DNA from: Solibacillus sp. FSL K6-1523
Lineage (GTDB): Bacteria; Bacillota; Bacilli; Bacillales_A; Planococcaceae
Reading direction: 5' to 3'
DNA: 64,000 nucleotides
Assembly (NCBI RefSeq): GCF_038005225.1
Contig: NZ_JBBOSU010000001.1
Span: forward strand, 422,001-486,000
A program made the position numbers and the translations under genes. Of this stretch, positions 8,369 to 17,943 are shown in pieces. Under the pieces are notes generated by a model. That model was given only the letters and a program-made list of their open reading frames with translations. It did not search any database and was not told the origin of the DNA. The stretch's first letter is position 1. The number at the start of each line of letters is the position of its first letter.

Positions 8369-10588
8369 TTACAATAAAAACGTTTCCCGCGAAGGGCCGA
8401 TTAAATAGAGCTCATGCATAGCACGTGTTAAAGCGACATAGAGCAGTTTGCGGTCGATGGCATGGTCGAAATACGGTGTCTCGAAAGCGAGAACAATCAC
8501 CGCATCAAACTCTAAGCCTTTTGCTAAATGGCTCGGTAAGACGAGTAACTTTTCTTGATCAATACCAGAGTGATCGTCGAGTAATTGCGCGGGAAGCTGT
8601 GCATTTTGCAATTGCTTGACGAGGGCTTCGGTTTCCCTAGTTGTTTTACAAATAAGTGCAATGGAGCGGTGACCATTTGCGCGAATGCGGTCGTATATGT
8701 CTTGGATGACTTGTGCATTAAATGTTTCATGCAGGAGGAATTCAGGTTCCTTACCGTGACGAACAACAGGTTCCACAAGAGGCAGGTCCTCATCCATTTG
8801 CGCCAAAATTTGATTGGCGAGCTCCATAATTTCAATCGTTGTTCGATAACTTTTTTGTAGCGTTGCATACGTCGCGCGTGGGAATAACTCAAGTACTGGC
8901 GCCCACTCGGTTAATGCACGGTAGCTATGAATCCCTTGTGCGAGGTCGCCAACCATTGTGAACATATCGGTTTCGAGTCCAACTTTCAGTGCAGCTAGCT
9001 GGAATAAGCTATAATCTTGCACTTCATCGATAAAGACGACACGCATTTTCCACTTGTCGTCAATGCCTTTTGTTTTGGCGTGTAAATAAAGAAGTGCCGC
9101 TAAATCCTCCACGACCCATTGCTCTTTCTGGTGGGCTTGTACAAATTGTTCAACCTCTTCCAATGTCCATTCAGGTGCCAATTCATTTAATAAGGTTCGG
9201 TTCGTAATGACATCGCGATACATTGGCTTAATCTTTGCCTTTTGGAACTTTTTCATATAAAGAGAGGCGGTCGTTTTCGCTTCCTGTTTAATTTTTGGAA
9301 TGCGTTCATCCCGCTCGTCGATAAATTTTGTTACGATGCGGCGCCGCTTTTCATCATCACGAATGCCGTTAAGTGCGCGTCCGATTGCCTCTTCATAGCG
9401 CCCGTTTAGTGTTGTAAGAACGGCCGTTGCTTTTCTCTTTACTTCGGTTTGAACGACTTTTTTTATGCGTTCAAGGCGCTTTTCAATTGGTATATACTGA
9501 AATTCGATTAAAAATAATTTCTTTAAATAGCTACCTTGCATAATTCGATATTTTTCGATAAATACATCGTCGAACAAATCGGCAAGCTGCTGTTCATAGC
9601 GCTGCAAATAACGGTCCATTATATTTTGGTAAAACTTGCTGCCTTTTTCTTTTGAAATAATAAAAGTATCCAGGTTTTCAGATTGGCTTGCAATAATCTT
9701 TTCGAGCTGATCATTTGGGTTTTGTAGCTTTAATTTAATGCCCGTCGCGTTTTGTACGTACTGGGCATAGGTTGTTTGGCAAATTTTATCGACGCCGAGC
9801 TCTGGTAAAACATCCCCAATATAGTCGATGAACAGCTGGTTTGGCGCTAAAATCATAAGTTGTTCAGGCTTGAAATGTTCGCCCATCGTATAAAGGAAAT
9901 ACGAAATTCGATGAAGCGCAATCGTCGTTTTTCCTGAACCGGCAGCCCCTTGGACGAGAATTGGCTGACGTAAATGAGCGCGTATAATATCATTTTGTTC
10001 TTTTTGGATCGTTGAAACGATTTCCGTTAGACGTACATCCGCTTTTCCTTCGAGTGCCTCTTGCAATAGTTCATCATTTGTCGTTAAATCCACATCGCGG
10101 AAGTCGAGTAACTGACTATTTTCAATTTTGTATTGTCGTTTCGAAAATAAATGGCCACTAAGTTCTTCGTCGCGCACGTCGTATGTTAAATCGCCGAGCC
10201 GTCCATCGTAGTAAACGTTTGCGACAGGGGATCGCCAATCGACGATAATTGGTTCATGTGTTTCACTATGGAACAAAGACGTTTTTCCGATATAAAGAAA
10301 TTCCTCTTCTTCGCCATCACGTTGAAAATGAATGCGTGCAAAATAAGGCTTTTGACGAACAGCCTCAAGCCCCTCCTTTTGATTGCGTGCCATTTCAAAA
10401 AAGCGCGTGTTCGTCAAGATATTTAAAAAGCTATCACTGGAATCGATGTATTCTAAGTTGGCCATGGCTGAGCGAATATTGTCCTGCGCAGCTTGAAGAT
10501 TTTGTTTTGAACTATGCAAAATATGATCCATATAGTGCACTGTATCAGCAAGGCGTTGTTGTTCTTTAATAAATTCGGGATGCTCCAT
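8369..10588 (-). CDS. HelD-family UvrD-like ATPase (RNA polymerase recycling type), paralogue 1
   Basis: 739 residues. The layout matches HelD: an N-terminal coiled-coil arm (residues 1-75), a FARIHF...FLYIG segment with IVDWRSPVANVYYD, then a split superfamily 1 ATPase with Walker A VQGAAGSGKTTIALH near residue 212, Walker B VVFIDEVQDYSLFQ, motif YATLQKSYRTT and the C-terminal LVLPSHLAKGLEFDAVIV and LYVALTRAMHEL motifs. HelD proteins bind RNA polymerase, push nucleic acid out of its channels and release stalled complexes. A second paralogue lies at 49.75 kb and is closer to the classical form in its N-terminal half. Monocistronic, with its own terminator. Confidence 0.87.
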   Translation of the reverse strand: MEHPEFIKEQQRLADTVHYMDHILHSSKQNLQAAQDNIRSAMANLEYIDSSDSFLNILTNTRFFEMARNQKEGLEAVRQKPYFARIHFQRDGEEEEFLYIGKTSLFHSETHEPIIVDWRSPVANVYYDGRLGDLTYDVRDEELSGHLFSKRQYKIENSQLLDFRDVDLTTNDELLQEALEGKADVRLTEIVSTIQKEQNDIIRAHLRQPILVQGAAGSGKTTIALHRISYFLYTMGEHFKPEQLMILAPNQLFIDYIGDVLPELGVDKICQTTYAQYVQNATGIKLKLQNPNDQLEKIIASQSENLDTFIISKEKGSKFYQNIMDRYLQRYEQQLADLFDDVFIEKYRIMQGSYLKKLFLIEFQYIPIEKRLERIKKVVQTEVKRKATAVLTTLNGRYEEAIGRALNGIRDDEKRRRIVTKFIDERDERIPKIKQEAKTTASLYMKKFQKAKIKPMYRDVITNRTLLNELAPEWTLEEVEQFVQAHQKEQWVVEDLAALLYLHAKTKGIDDKWKMRVVFIDEVQDYSLFQLAALKVGLETDMFTMVGDLAQGIHSYRALTEWAPVLELFPRATYATLQKSYRTTIEIMELANQILAQMDEDLPLVEPVVRHGKEPEFLLHETFNAQVIQDIYDRIRANGHRSIALICKTTRETEALVKQLQNAQLPAQLLDDHSGIDQEKLLVLPSHLAKGLEFDAVIVLAFETPYFDHAIDRKLLYVALTRAMHELYLIGPSRETFLL

Positions 10589-10720
10589 TGTCGTTCCTCC
10601 TGTCCTATATATTTTCTATTTTTATTGGGAAGTGGTGCTATGAGAAATTAATAGCGGTTACAATTCGCCGATAACGAGTTGTAACCGCTGTATTAAGTAA
10701 GTTATTGATAGTTCTATTTT

Positions 10721-11743
10721 TTACCACTTCGCAGCATGTTCTTCAATACAACCAAGCATTTGCTGGATGTGAAGTATTTCCCCATTTGCCAGTGTAACTC
10801 GTCCATCATAATAGCCAATCATTTGGTGTACTTCAGAGCGGACAAGTTTGGCGTTTGTTAGGGCTACGCGTTCAAAGAAGGGGGTAAATGTAAGCTGTAC
10901 GGTGTTGCTAAATTTTGATGTGACACGCCAAGGCTTCATAAAGTTAGTGCGATCATAGTCAAAAATAACATCCTCATGAATTTTCGTCATAACCCCGTCA
11001 ACGAATACAGCATTTTCTGTCATCCCTGTGCCATCCGTCCATTGACCGCCAAAATTTAAACCGATTCGTCGTTTACGAACACGTTGTGAAGCCATGCCCC
11101 AATTCCAAGTAGCTTGCCTTGGCCAAACACCGCGCCCGTAATCTAATACAGCAAAGCTTTCTTCAGGATGAAATATAAAACGCTTTTCTCCAATTTTAAC
11201 AATGCCTGATGTCGGTAAAGTATGATGTTTTGCAGTAAATTGGAATGTTTGGCGGTTCCACGGGATAACTACATTTAGAGAATCATCATTTTTTGGATGT
11301 TGAATCGTTAGCTCGGCATGTAAATGCTCTCCGTCAAAGTTTGATGAAATAACAGTTAAATGCGTATCGCCATTGAAGTATGTAATATTAATCGACAGGT
11401 CATTATTTGCGAATTGAACGGATTCGAGTACTTGTGTCGGCATTTTAACTCTTGCTCCAAGTGGAATGGTAATTGTTTTTTCAAAATAACGTTGTGTTTC
11501 ATATTCAAGGAAATAGATGAAGCAAACCGCTGCATAATCTAAATGGCTAATTGTTGCAGAAAATAAAATATCTTCACCATATACGCACCAATAATTCCAT
11601 TTTTTCTTCCGCATGAAATGACCTGTTAAATTACAATCGATAATCGGCTTGCGTGCAAATCCGATTGCTGCGGGATTTAAATTTCCTTTATTATCACAAA
11701 GTGTCGTTGGTTGCAAAATTTCTTTTTCTGCATGTTGCTTCAT
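10721..11743 (-). CDS. DUF2804 family protein
   Basis: 340 residues from the ATG at 11743, chosen because GGAGGG lies seven bases upstream; an ATG six bases earlier would touch the site. The protein is beta-rich and soluble, with FDYDRTNFMKPW, NFGGQWTDGTG and the RGVWPRQATWNWG patch that I associate with DUF2804. The function of this family is not established. No signal peptide or membrane segment is seen. It sits alone between the HelD-like gene and a dispersed repeat copy, so context gives no further clue. Confidence 0.78.
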   Translation of the reverse strand: MKQHAEKEILQPTTLCDNKGNLNPAAIGFARKPIIDCNLTGHFMRKKKWNYWCVYGEDILFSATISHLDYAAVCFIYFLEYETQRYFEKTITIPLGARVKMPTQVLESVQFANNDLSINITYFNGDTHLTVISSNFDGEHLHAELTIQHPKNDDSLNVVIPWNRQTFQFTAKHHTLPTSGIVKIGEKRFIFHPEESFAVLDYGRGVWPRQATWNWGMASQRVRKRRIGLNFGGQWTDGTGMTENAVFVDGVMTKIHEDVIFDYDRTNFMKPWRVTSKFSNTVQLTFTPFFERVALTNAKLVRSEVHQMIGYYDGRVTLANGEILHIQQMLGCIEEHAAKW

Positions 11744-11789
11744 CGTCATTCCCTCCAAAATTAATCGATTAAGCTTCAGTGTAATCTGC

Positions 11790-11866
11790 ATCTAGACTTT
11801 CCAGGCGTGCACGAAAAATATCACTTAAAAGTCTGTGACATCCACTGAAGTAAGTTAATACCTAGT
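11790..11866 (+). repeat. Modular dispersed repeat, copy C (short form)
   Basis: Contains the core CTGTGACATCC (11833-11843) followed by a GTAAGTTAA end (about 11851-11859), and preceded by a TCCAGGCG...CGAAAAA block that resembles the TCCAGAG...TCGAG flank of copy B. It has no long hairpin. It lies in the 270-bp gap before the amidase-domain gene; the rest of that gap shows nothing I can support. Confidence 0.6.
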
Positions 11867-12015
11867 TAGAAATATTGTAGCAGACATTTTAGAAAATAGT
11901 GTAAATTCACTCTGTAACTTATAACGAAATACCGAAATGATGTTTAATAGACAAATTGTTGGTCTTAATGTCTAACATGCCAAAACGTGTAGCGGGTTAT
12001 CTTTTCTAAATTTGA

Positions 12016-12645
12016 GTGATAAGGCAGGGAATAAAAATTGGATATTTGTGTCGAACTTATAGGGACAGGCACAATAACATAATCCAAAATGATTCGACAT
12101 ATGATGCTATAAAAGAAAATAGAAAAGGAGAAAATACTATCGTCATTTATTATAACCGATTAGCGGCAGTTGCTTATGCACAACGTTGGTGGAATGATTA
12201 TAATCCGCAATTTCCTGTTTTTCAGGATGATTGTACGAATTATATTTCGCAGTGTTTGTTGGCAGGCAATGCCCCAATGAGGGGGGCGCCGCCGAATCGT
12301 GAAGTCGGTTGGTGGATGATCGGATTAAATGAACGTTGGAGTTTTAGTTGGTCAGTATCGCATTCACTTCGCTGGTACTTGGAAACGTCCAAGCAAGGAT
12401 TGACCGCAAAACAAACAGGTTCGGCGTCTGATTTACAACTTGGTGATATCATTTTTTACGACTTTCAAGGGAATGGTCGCATTGATCATAGCACGATTGT
12501 GACGAGTATAATCGACGGTGTTCCCTATGTAAATGCACATACTTCAAACAGTGCAGATCGACTTTATACGTATGAAACATCGACAGCCTACACACCGCAA
12601 ATGACCTATTATTTTTATAAAATAGATGATGTTTTCAAATGGTGA
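12016..12645 (+). CDS. Amidase-domain protein (Amidase_6, papain-like fold)
   Basis: Up to 209 residues. The domain begins at YYNRLAAVAYAQRWWNDYNP and contains DCTNYISQCL, with the probable nucleophile cysteine in the DCTN motif, and IDHSTIV, with the probable catalytic histidine. Relatives such as B. subtilis YhbB carry this fold after a long N-terminal region that is missing here. The start is uncertain: the GTG at 12016 has no ribosome site, while a good AAAAGGAG at about 12124-12131 sits eight bases before an in-frame ATC, not a normal start. No signal peptide is seen, so substrate (peptide or cell-wall amide) and location are open. Confidence 0.72.
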   Translation: MIRQGIKIGYLCRTYRDRHNNIIQNDSTYDAIKENRKGENTIVIYYNRLAAVAYAQRWWNDYNPQFPVFQDDCTNYISQCLLAGNAPMRGAPPNREVGWWMIGLNERWSFSWSVSHSLRWYLETSKQGLTAKQTGSASDLQLGDIIFYDFQGNGRIDHSTIVTSIIDGVPYVNAHTSNSADRLYTYETSTAYTPQMTYYFYKIDDVFKW

Positions 12646-12708
12646 TTCATATATTAAAAGAAAACTAATTATGTTATGGTGGAACTAATGAACGAAGGAG
12701 GATTTGAA

Positions 12709-13272
12709 ATGACATTATCAGTAAAAGATGCAATTTTACAACGTCGCTCAATTAAAAAGTTTAACGGGACACTTGTTGAAAAAGAAGCGGTTTTAGAAAT
12801 TTTAGATGATGCAAAGTGGGCACCAAATCACGGAAGTCGTGAACCATGGCGTGTCGTAATGGGCGCTGGGGAACAGTTACCACACGTATTAGAAATATTA
12901 CGAGATTTAGCCGTTCCAAAATGGCAGGAGCTTTCAGAAGAGGCACTTTCTGCACAAATGCAGAAATTTACATTAGCAGGTGCTTATGCATTTATGTTAG
13001 TGAAAGAAGATATGCGTCAAAAAGAACGTTTAGAAGATTATGCTGCGGCATCTTGCTTCTTACAAAACGCACAGCTACTAGCTTTGGAAAAAGGTATCGG
13101 CACTTGTTGGAAAACACCAGGATTTTTAGATAATCCAAAATTCCGTGAAGCATTAAATGCAGGGCCGAATGAGCGTGTTATTGCGATGCTTCAATTTGGT
13201 CATTTTGATGAAGCACCAAAAGCGAAAGAGCGAAAAGCGGTAACAGAATTCGTTAGCGATTTTGGCGCGTAA
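12709..13272 (+). CDS. Nitroreductase-family FMN oxidoreductase
   Basis: 187 residues from the ATG at 12709, preceded by AGGAGG at seven bases. The N-terminal ILQRRSIKKF is the FMN phosphate-binding RRS motif of the nitroreductase fold. WAPNHGSREPWRVV and the C-terminal GTCWKTPGF...VIAMLQFGHFDEAPKAKER regions are equally typical. These homodimeric cytoplasmic flavoenzymes reduce nitroaromatics, quinones or related compounds with NAD(P)H; the physiological substrate is unknown. Length is normal. The gene is monocistronic with a long hairpin terminator behind it. Confidence 0.9.
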   Translation: MTLSVKDAILQRRSIKKFNGTLVEKEAVLEILDDAKWAPNHGSREPWRVVMGAGEQLPHVLEILRDLAVPKWQELSEEALSAQMQKFTLAGAYAFMLVKEDMRQKERLEDYAAASCFLQNAQLLALEKGIGTCWKTPGFLDNPKFREALNAGPNERVIAMLQFGHFDEAPKAKERKAVTEFVSDFGA

Positions 13273-13294
13273 AAGCTTTTGAAATATAATAAAT

Positions 13295-13341
13295 GCGAAT
13301 GTTGTTTCGTTGTCAGCTGACAGCGGAGCACATTCGTTTTT
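13295..13341 (+). terminator. Long-stem intrinsic terminator after the nitroreductase gene
   Basis: A stem of about 20 pairs (CGAATGT at the base pairing ACATTCG, with several G-T pairs, GTCAG/CTGAC at the tip and almost no loop), followed by TTTTTATC. Confidence 0.75.
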
Positions 13342-13436
13342 ATCTTTGTTCAGAGGGTGTTAGTCTTTATTATGCAAACATAAATTGTACCAAAAAGTAG
13401 TTCATGGCAAACAGCAAAAGTATTGAAGGAGTAACT

Positions 13437-15410
13437 ATGCGATATAAAAGTTTAAAAACACGACTTATTGTAATTTTATTGTTAGTAGGAATTATTCCGG
13501 TATTCGTTACAGGAACCTACAATTATTTGACCGCTTCTAATAACTATCAAAATATCCAAAATGAAGCCCAAGATCAAATTGAACATGCAGTAGCGGAGCA
13601 TCTTAATAAGGTGTCAACCGATTTGAAATACATAGCAGAGATGTATGCCGAGGATACGCGTGTGCAGCAATTATTAACGGAAACGAACCGAGGCTCTTTA
13701 GAAATAGAAGGAAATGCGTTATTTGAAAGTTTGCAAAAAGAACATCAAATGTCGATTTTTGAAATTGGTGATGCACAAGGAAATGTTCATTTACGTGGTC
13801 ACAATGTTTCAAAATATGGTGACAGTAAAGCCGATATATTGGCGATTCAACAAGCATTAAAGGGACAGGAAATTAGTGGATTTGAATATGGGGCAAGTGG
13901 GCTATCTGTTCGTGCCTTTGTACCAATTAAACAAAATAATCAAGTAATAGGGACATTACAATTAGGCCTTGGAAATGAATTTTTAACAGATTTCCAAGCA
14001 TTATTCCCAAAAACTGAAATAGATTTAGTTGATGAATCAGGTGAAGTTGTTCGTTCTACACATACGGAGCGTGTTGGGGAGCAAATTACGAATGACCATA
14101 TTGCGAAAGTGATGGCAGGGGAACAAACACAATTTACTGATTCAAAAAAGCGTCAAATTGAAAGCTATCTTCCAATTCAAGATCCAACGGGCACAAAGGT
14201 CGTTAGTGCGCTGGTGTTAGCACAAGATATTACAACAACACAAACTACGATCAGGCATATGGGCATTACGAGTGCTATTGCTTTACTCATAACGATTTTT
14301 GCAGCGATAGTCGTGGCGTTATTTTATAGTCGCACGTTAACAGTTCCGATTATTAAAACAACACAGATGATGCATGCATTGAGTAGTGGTGATTTAGCGA
14401 GTCGAATTGCGGATCATAACCGACGCGATGAAATAGGAAAACTAATGACGGATATGAAAAAGATGCAGGAGCATTTACACAAAACGATTGCAGAAATAGC
14501 ACAAGCTTCTACCACTGTAACGACGAAAAGTACGATGCTCGCACAATCAACCGAGGAAGTTTCAAAAGGTTCAGAGGCCATTGCGGAAACGATGGAATAT
14601 TTATCGCAAGGTGTTGAAAAACAAACATCTGAAGTCGCGGATATTTCAAGAATTATGGTCGAGTTTTCTCGCAAATTAGAGGAATCTACAGCACAGGGCA
14701 ATCATTTAAATGCAACATCAGAAAATGTACTCGTATTATCAGAAAACGGTGCAAAATTGATGAATACTTCAAATGAGCAAATGGGGGAAATTCATCAAGT
14801 AATGAAGGAATCTGTAGAAAAGATGGTAATGCTTGATCAGCATGCAGGACAAATTTCATCCTTCGTCTCCATCATTGAAGAAGTAGCGAATCAAACGAAT
14901 TTACTCGCATTAAATGCATCGATTGAGGCAGCACGTGCAGGTGAACATGGCAAAGGTTTTGCGGTTGTAGCGGAGGAAGTTCGGAAGTTAGCGGAGCAAG
15001 TGGCTCATTCGGTAACGGAGATTACATCGATTGTATCGACGATTCAGCATGATTCAAAAGAAGTAAGTACGATATTGGAGCGCGGATACGGTCAAGTGGT
15101 TACTGGTTCGGAGCAGCTCGAAATAACAGCAAATACGTTTAATGAAATCCAAGATGCTGTATCACAAATGGCCGAGTTTATTGCAATGATGATTCAAAAC
15201 CTTCAAGAAATGAGCCATGAAGGCCATGAAATTAATGATTCTATGCAGGAAATTACCGCGCTTACAGAAGAAACAGCAGCAAGTGTTGAAGAAACGACAG
15301 CGACCATTATCCAAACAAGTGCAACAATGGGTGAAGTAGCTACAGCAACGGAACAATTATCCGATTTATCCGATCAACTAAATTGCGTTGTGAAGGATTA
15401 TAAAATTTAG
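13437..15410 (+). CDS. Methyl-accepting chemotaxis protein
   Basis: 657 residues from the ATG at 13437 (GAAGGAG five bases upstream). Layout: a first membrane segment near residues 10-30, an extracellular single-Cache-like sensor (about 35-270), a second membrane segment (about 275-298), a HAMP domain ([21 protein letters not shown]) and a long methyl-accepting coiled coil. The hairpin tip [12 protein letters not shown]-like segment reads [20 protein letters not shown], which contacts CheA/CheW. It has the two N-terminal helices expected of a transmembrane receptor and should direct chemotaxis to an unknown ligand. No chemotaxis genes are adjacent. Confidence 0.93.
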   Translation: MRYKSLKTRLIVILLLVGIIPVFVTGTYNYLTASNNYQNIQNEAQDQIEHAVAEHLNKVSTDLKYIAEMYAEDTRVQQLLTETNRGSLEIEGNALFESLQKEHQMSIFEIGDAQGNVHLRGHNVSKYGDSKADILAIQQALKGQEISGFEYGASGLSVRAFVPIKQNNQVIGTLQLGLGNEFLTDFQALFPKTEIDLVDESGEVVRSTHTERVGEQITNDHIAKVMAGEQTQFTDSKKRQIESYLPIQDPTGTKVVSALVLAQDITTTQTTIRHMGITSAIALLITIFAAIVVALFYSRTLTVPIIKTTQMMHALSSGDLASRIADHNRRDEIGKLMTDMKKMQEHLHKTIAEIAQASTTVTTKSTMLAQSTEEVSKGSEAIAETMEYLSQGVEKQTSEVADISRIMVEFSRKLEESTAQGNHLNATSENVLVLSENGAKLMNTSNEQMGEIHQVMKESVEKMVMLDQHAGQISSFVSIIEEVANQTNLLALNASIEAARAGEHGKGFAVVAEEVRKLAEQVAHSVTEITSIVSTIQHDSKEVSTILERGYGQVVTGSEQLEITANTFNEIQDAVSQMAEFIAMMIQNLQEMSHEGHEINDSMQEITALTEETAASVEETTATIIQTSATMGEVATATEQLSDLSDQLNCVVKDYKI

Positions 15411-15444
15411 GATAGTGCATGTGAAATAGTCTTTTAAAATCAAT

Positions 15445-15477
15445 TCCCCCCTCAGTTTTCTATGCTGAGGGGGGTTT
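15445..15477 (+). terminator. Intrinsic terminator of the chemotaxis receptor gene
   Basis: CCCCCCTCAG / CTGAGGGGGG hairpin followed by TTTGTC. Confidence 0.85.
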
Positions 15478-15637
15478 GTCTATTATTTGCGAAACGATAA
15501 GCACCTTATTTTATGAAGATTGTCTTTATTTACTTCCGCATTTCATCTATTGAATTATTCATTTATTACTTTTAAAAAAGTTTCATTCCTGCGATTTTGG
15601 GAAAAAGAAAAGTATTGAAAACATTGGAGGGATGCAT

Positions 15638-16264
15638 GTGTTGTCTGAAAATGAAGTGAAACGCTCGGTTGATGTTGCTTATTCCAAACACGAAATGCTC
15701 GAAAAACTCCAGAAATTACGTATGCCTGGTTTAGTAAGACAAAATAAAATTTATATTTTAACGAATGAAGTGAATGAATTTCATGCATTAGCACGAGATG
15801 CACAAATTCAAATTGTCACAACTCACGGCATTCGCAATCATTTAAAAGCATTGTTTACAAAAGAAACAGCAATTGAAAAAATACTTCACCGATTGTTGTT
15901 ATCACCTGTAGAAAAAAGAGAGTACATGGGAGTGATTAAAAAGGGCGGGATGGTGCTTGTGTCAGGAACCGATCCGTTTTACGAAAGTGAGTGGACGGGG
16001 CATACATTAACAAAATGGATTACGAATCAAAAAAATCCATCAAACTTAATTATTTGGGGATTAAAAGAAATTCGCCCGGTAGCCTTCAAATCGCAACGAA
16101 CTCTTCGCATGCCTGATATGGCGGTTGCAGGTGAATTTGGAATGGCAAAAGAGGTAGACTCTGATGAGATTCCACTACAGGATGATCAGCGTTATATTCG
16201 TGATCCGAAGACAGGCGAGTTAGGTATTTATCAAGCACCACATAAGGACGTACGCGCTTCGTAA
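15638..16264 (+). CDS. Hypothetical protein, unrecognised
   Basis: About 208 residues. GGAGGG at 15626-15631 abuts an in-frame ATG at 15632, so the GTG at 15638 (spacing 6) or TTG at 15641 (spacing 9) is the likelier start. The protein is basic and soluble, with no signal or membrane segment. The N-terminal part (residues 10-45) reads as a small helical DNA-binding-like unit followed by a beta strand (KIYILTNE). The middle contains HRLLLSPVEKREYMG and GMVLVSGTDPFYESEW; the C-terminus is acidic and ends in DPKTGELGIYQAPHKDV. I do not recognise a family. It is monocistronic, with its own terminator. Confidence 0.65.
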   Translation: MLSENEVKRSVDVAYSKHEMLEKLQKLRMPGLVRQNKIYILTNEVNEFHALARDAQIQIVTTHGIRNHLKALFTKETAIEKILHRLLLSPVEKREYMGVIKKGGMVLVSGTDPFYESEWTGHTLTKWITNQKNPSNLIIWGLKEIRPVAFKSQRTLRMPDMAVAGEFGMAKEVDSDEIPLQDDQRYIRDPKTGELGIYQAPHKDVRAS

Positions 16265-16295
16265 AAAAAGGAGATTAGAATGGTTGTAAAAAAGC

Positions 16296-16336
16296 AAAAA
16301 TGACATTTTAACTAGAAGTCAAAATGTCATTTTTTG
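16296..16336. terminator. Bidirectional terminator
   Basis: AAAAATGACATTTT / AAAATGTCATTTTTT hairpin between the convergent hypothetical gene and the AtoE-type gene. Confidence 0.85.
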
Positions 16337-16358
16337 CGTTTAATTCATTACTTAAAGG

Positions 16359-17672
16359 TTAAAAGAACAAGAAGCCGATACTAATAATGATGCCTGTGAA
16401 TACTAAAACAAGTACACAGAAGCCCATAATATCTTTTGCACGTAAGCCCGCGATTGCTAGTGCAGGTAGTGCCCAAAACGGTTGAATCATGTTCGTCCAC
16501 GCATCACCCCATGCAATTGCCATCGCTGTTTTTGCATAGTCAGCATTTAAAGCTGTCGCCGCGTCTAACATAATCGGTGCTTGTACAGACCATTGACCGC
16601 CACCTGATGGCACGAAGAAGTTGACAAGACCGGCCGCATAAAACGTAAATAAATAGAATGTATGCTCATTTGAAATAGAAACGAACCAACCAGACATAAC
16701 TGCTGCCAATCCTGAAGCTGTCATCATCCCCATAATACCTGCATAGAATGGAAATTGGAATACGATGCCTGAAGTAGTTTTAATCGCGTCCTGAGCTGCT
16801 GCTAAGAAACGTTGTGGTGTCCCATGTAAAATGATCCCCAAAATGACGAAAATCGTATTAACAATGTTTAAATCTAATACAAAGCCCTTCGTCATAAAAT
16901 GATGACCTAAAAAAGTTAGTCCCAACAGTCCAATAAAGCCTGTAATAATATAACTGCGCTCTGTAATAGATGCGAATGTTTTTTCAGCAAGTGGGAAACT
17001 TTCCTTTTCCTCGACTAATAAAGCTGGATCAACTTCCACAATGTCCTCATCCTTTGGCATTAATAGACGGTTGAAGAACGGTAATGTTAACACAATAACG
17101 ATGACGATAAATAAGTTATACGTCGAGAAAATCGTTTGAGTAGTAGGAACTATCCCCATGATGTCTTGGAATGGATGATTTTCTGTTGCAATCGATAATG
17201 GTACCGACCCTGCTAACCCCCCATGCCACACAACAAATCCTGAGTAAGCACTCGCAATTAATAAACGGTAGTCTACTTTTTTCACTTGACGTGCAATTTC
17301 TTTTGCAAAGATTGCTCCAATTACTAAACCGAAGCCCCAGTTAATCCAGCAAGCAATTAATGAAACGAATGTTACGACAATAATCGCCATGCTTGGTGTT
17401 TTGATAAAAGAAGCTAATTTCGTTAACCCTTTTTTAAATAATGGGCTATTAGCTAAAACATGTCCTGCCGCTAGAACAACGACCATCTGCATTGTAAAGG
17501 CTAATAAACCCCAAAATCCATTTCCCCAATGGACGGTCATATCTAAAGGTGAGGAATCCGTAAAAGTCACACCGAGAAGCAGCACAAGGAATGTTAAAAT
17601 GGCTACAAATATATACGGATCTGGAAGAAATCTTTCCATCAACGCATTTGTAAAACGTGTAATTGCTTTCAT
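16359..17672 (-). CDS. atoE: Short-chain fatty acid transporter, AtoE type
   Basis: 437 residues with about eleven to twelve membrane segments. Features such as ALMERFLPDPYIF at the N-terminus, NWGFGLVIGAIFAKE, VWHGGLAGSVPL, LVNFFVPSGGGQW and AWGDAWTNMIQPFWALP are typical of the AtoE short-chain fatty acid carrier family. It should import acetoacetate, butyrate or similar acids across the cytoplasmic membrane. It is divergently transcribed from a LysR gene which is followed by two CoA-transferase subunits, a coherent uptake-and-activation module. GGGGG stands eight bases before the ATG. Confidence in family is high; the exact acid is inferred. Confidence 0.92.
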   Translation of the reverse strand: MKAITRFTNALMERFLPDPYIFVAILTFLVLLLGVTFTDSSPLDMTVHWGNGFWGLLAFTMQMVVVLAAGHVLANSPLFKKGLTKLASFIKTPSMAIIVVTFVSLIACWINWGFGLVIGAIFAKEIARQVKKVDYRLLIASAYSGFVVWHGGLAGSVPLSIATENHPFQDIMGIVPTTQTIFSTYNLFIVIVIVLTLPFFNRLLMPKDEDIVEVDPALLVEEKESFPLAEKTFASITERSYIITGFIGLLGLTFLGHHFMTKGFVLDLNIVNTIFVILGIILHGTPQRFLAAAQDAIKTTSGIVFQFPFYAGIMGMMTASGLAAVMSGWFVSISNEHTFYLFTFYAAGLVNFFVPSGGGQWSVQAPIMLDAATALNADYAKTAMAIAWGDAWTNMIQPFWALPALAIAGLRAKDIMGFCVLVLVFTGIIISIGFLFF

Positions 17673-17943
17673 AAAAGTTGCCCCCTTTGTTTCTATATAC
17701 TCTTAATCTACTAGAAAGAATGTCGAATTAGAATAGAAAAATTTAGCGTTTTCGAGAATTAAATGTCAATGGTGTTTTGTGTAGAACGTGAATGTGTCTA
17801 AATTTTGAACTGAAAAATTCACATGAACCCAATCCTACCAGCACATTTGCGAAGTATAATATACGGAATAAAAAAGGGTTTATTTATAACTGTAGAGAAT
17901 AAATGAAGGAGTCCTATAACAAAAAGGAATAGAAGGTGTATGC

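Noticed and set aside
16280-16303. Mini-ORF MVVKKQK with a good AAAGGAG site just before the bidirectional terminator
   Set aside because: Only seven codons, its end is part of the terminator stem, and no gene follows on that strand for it to control.
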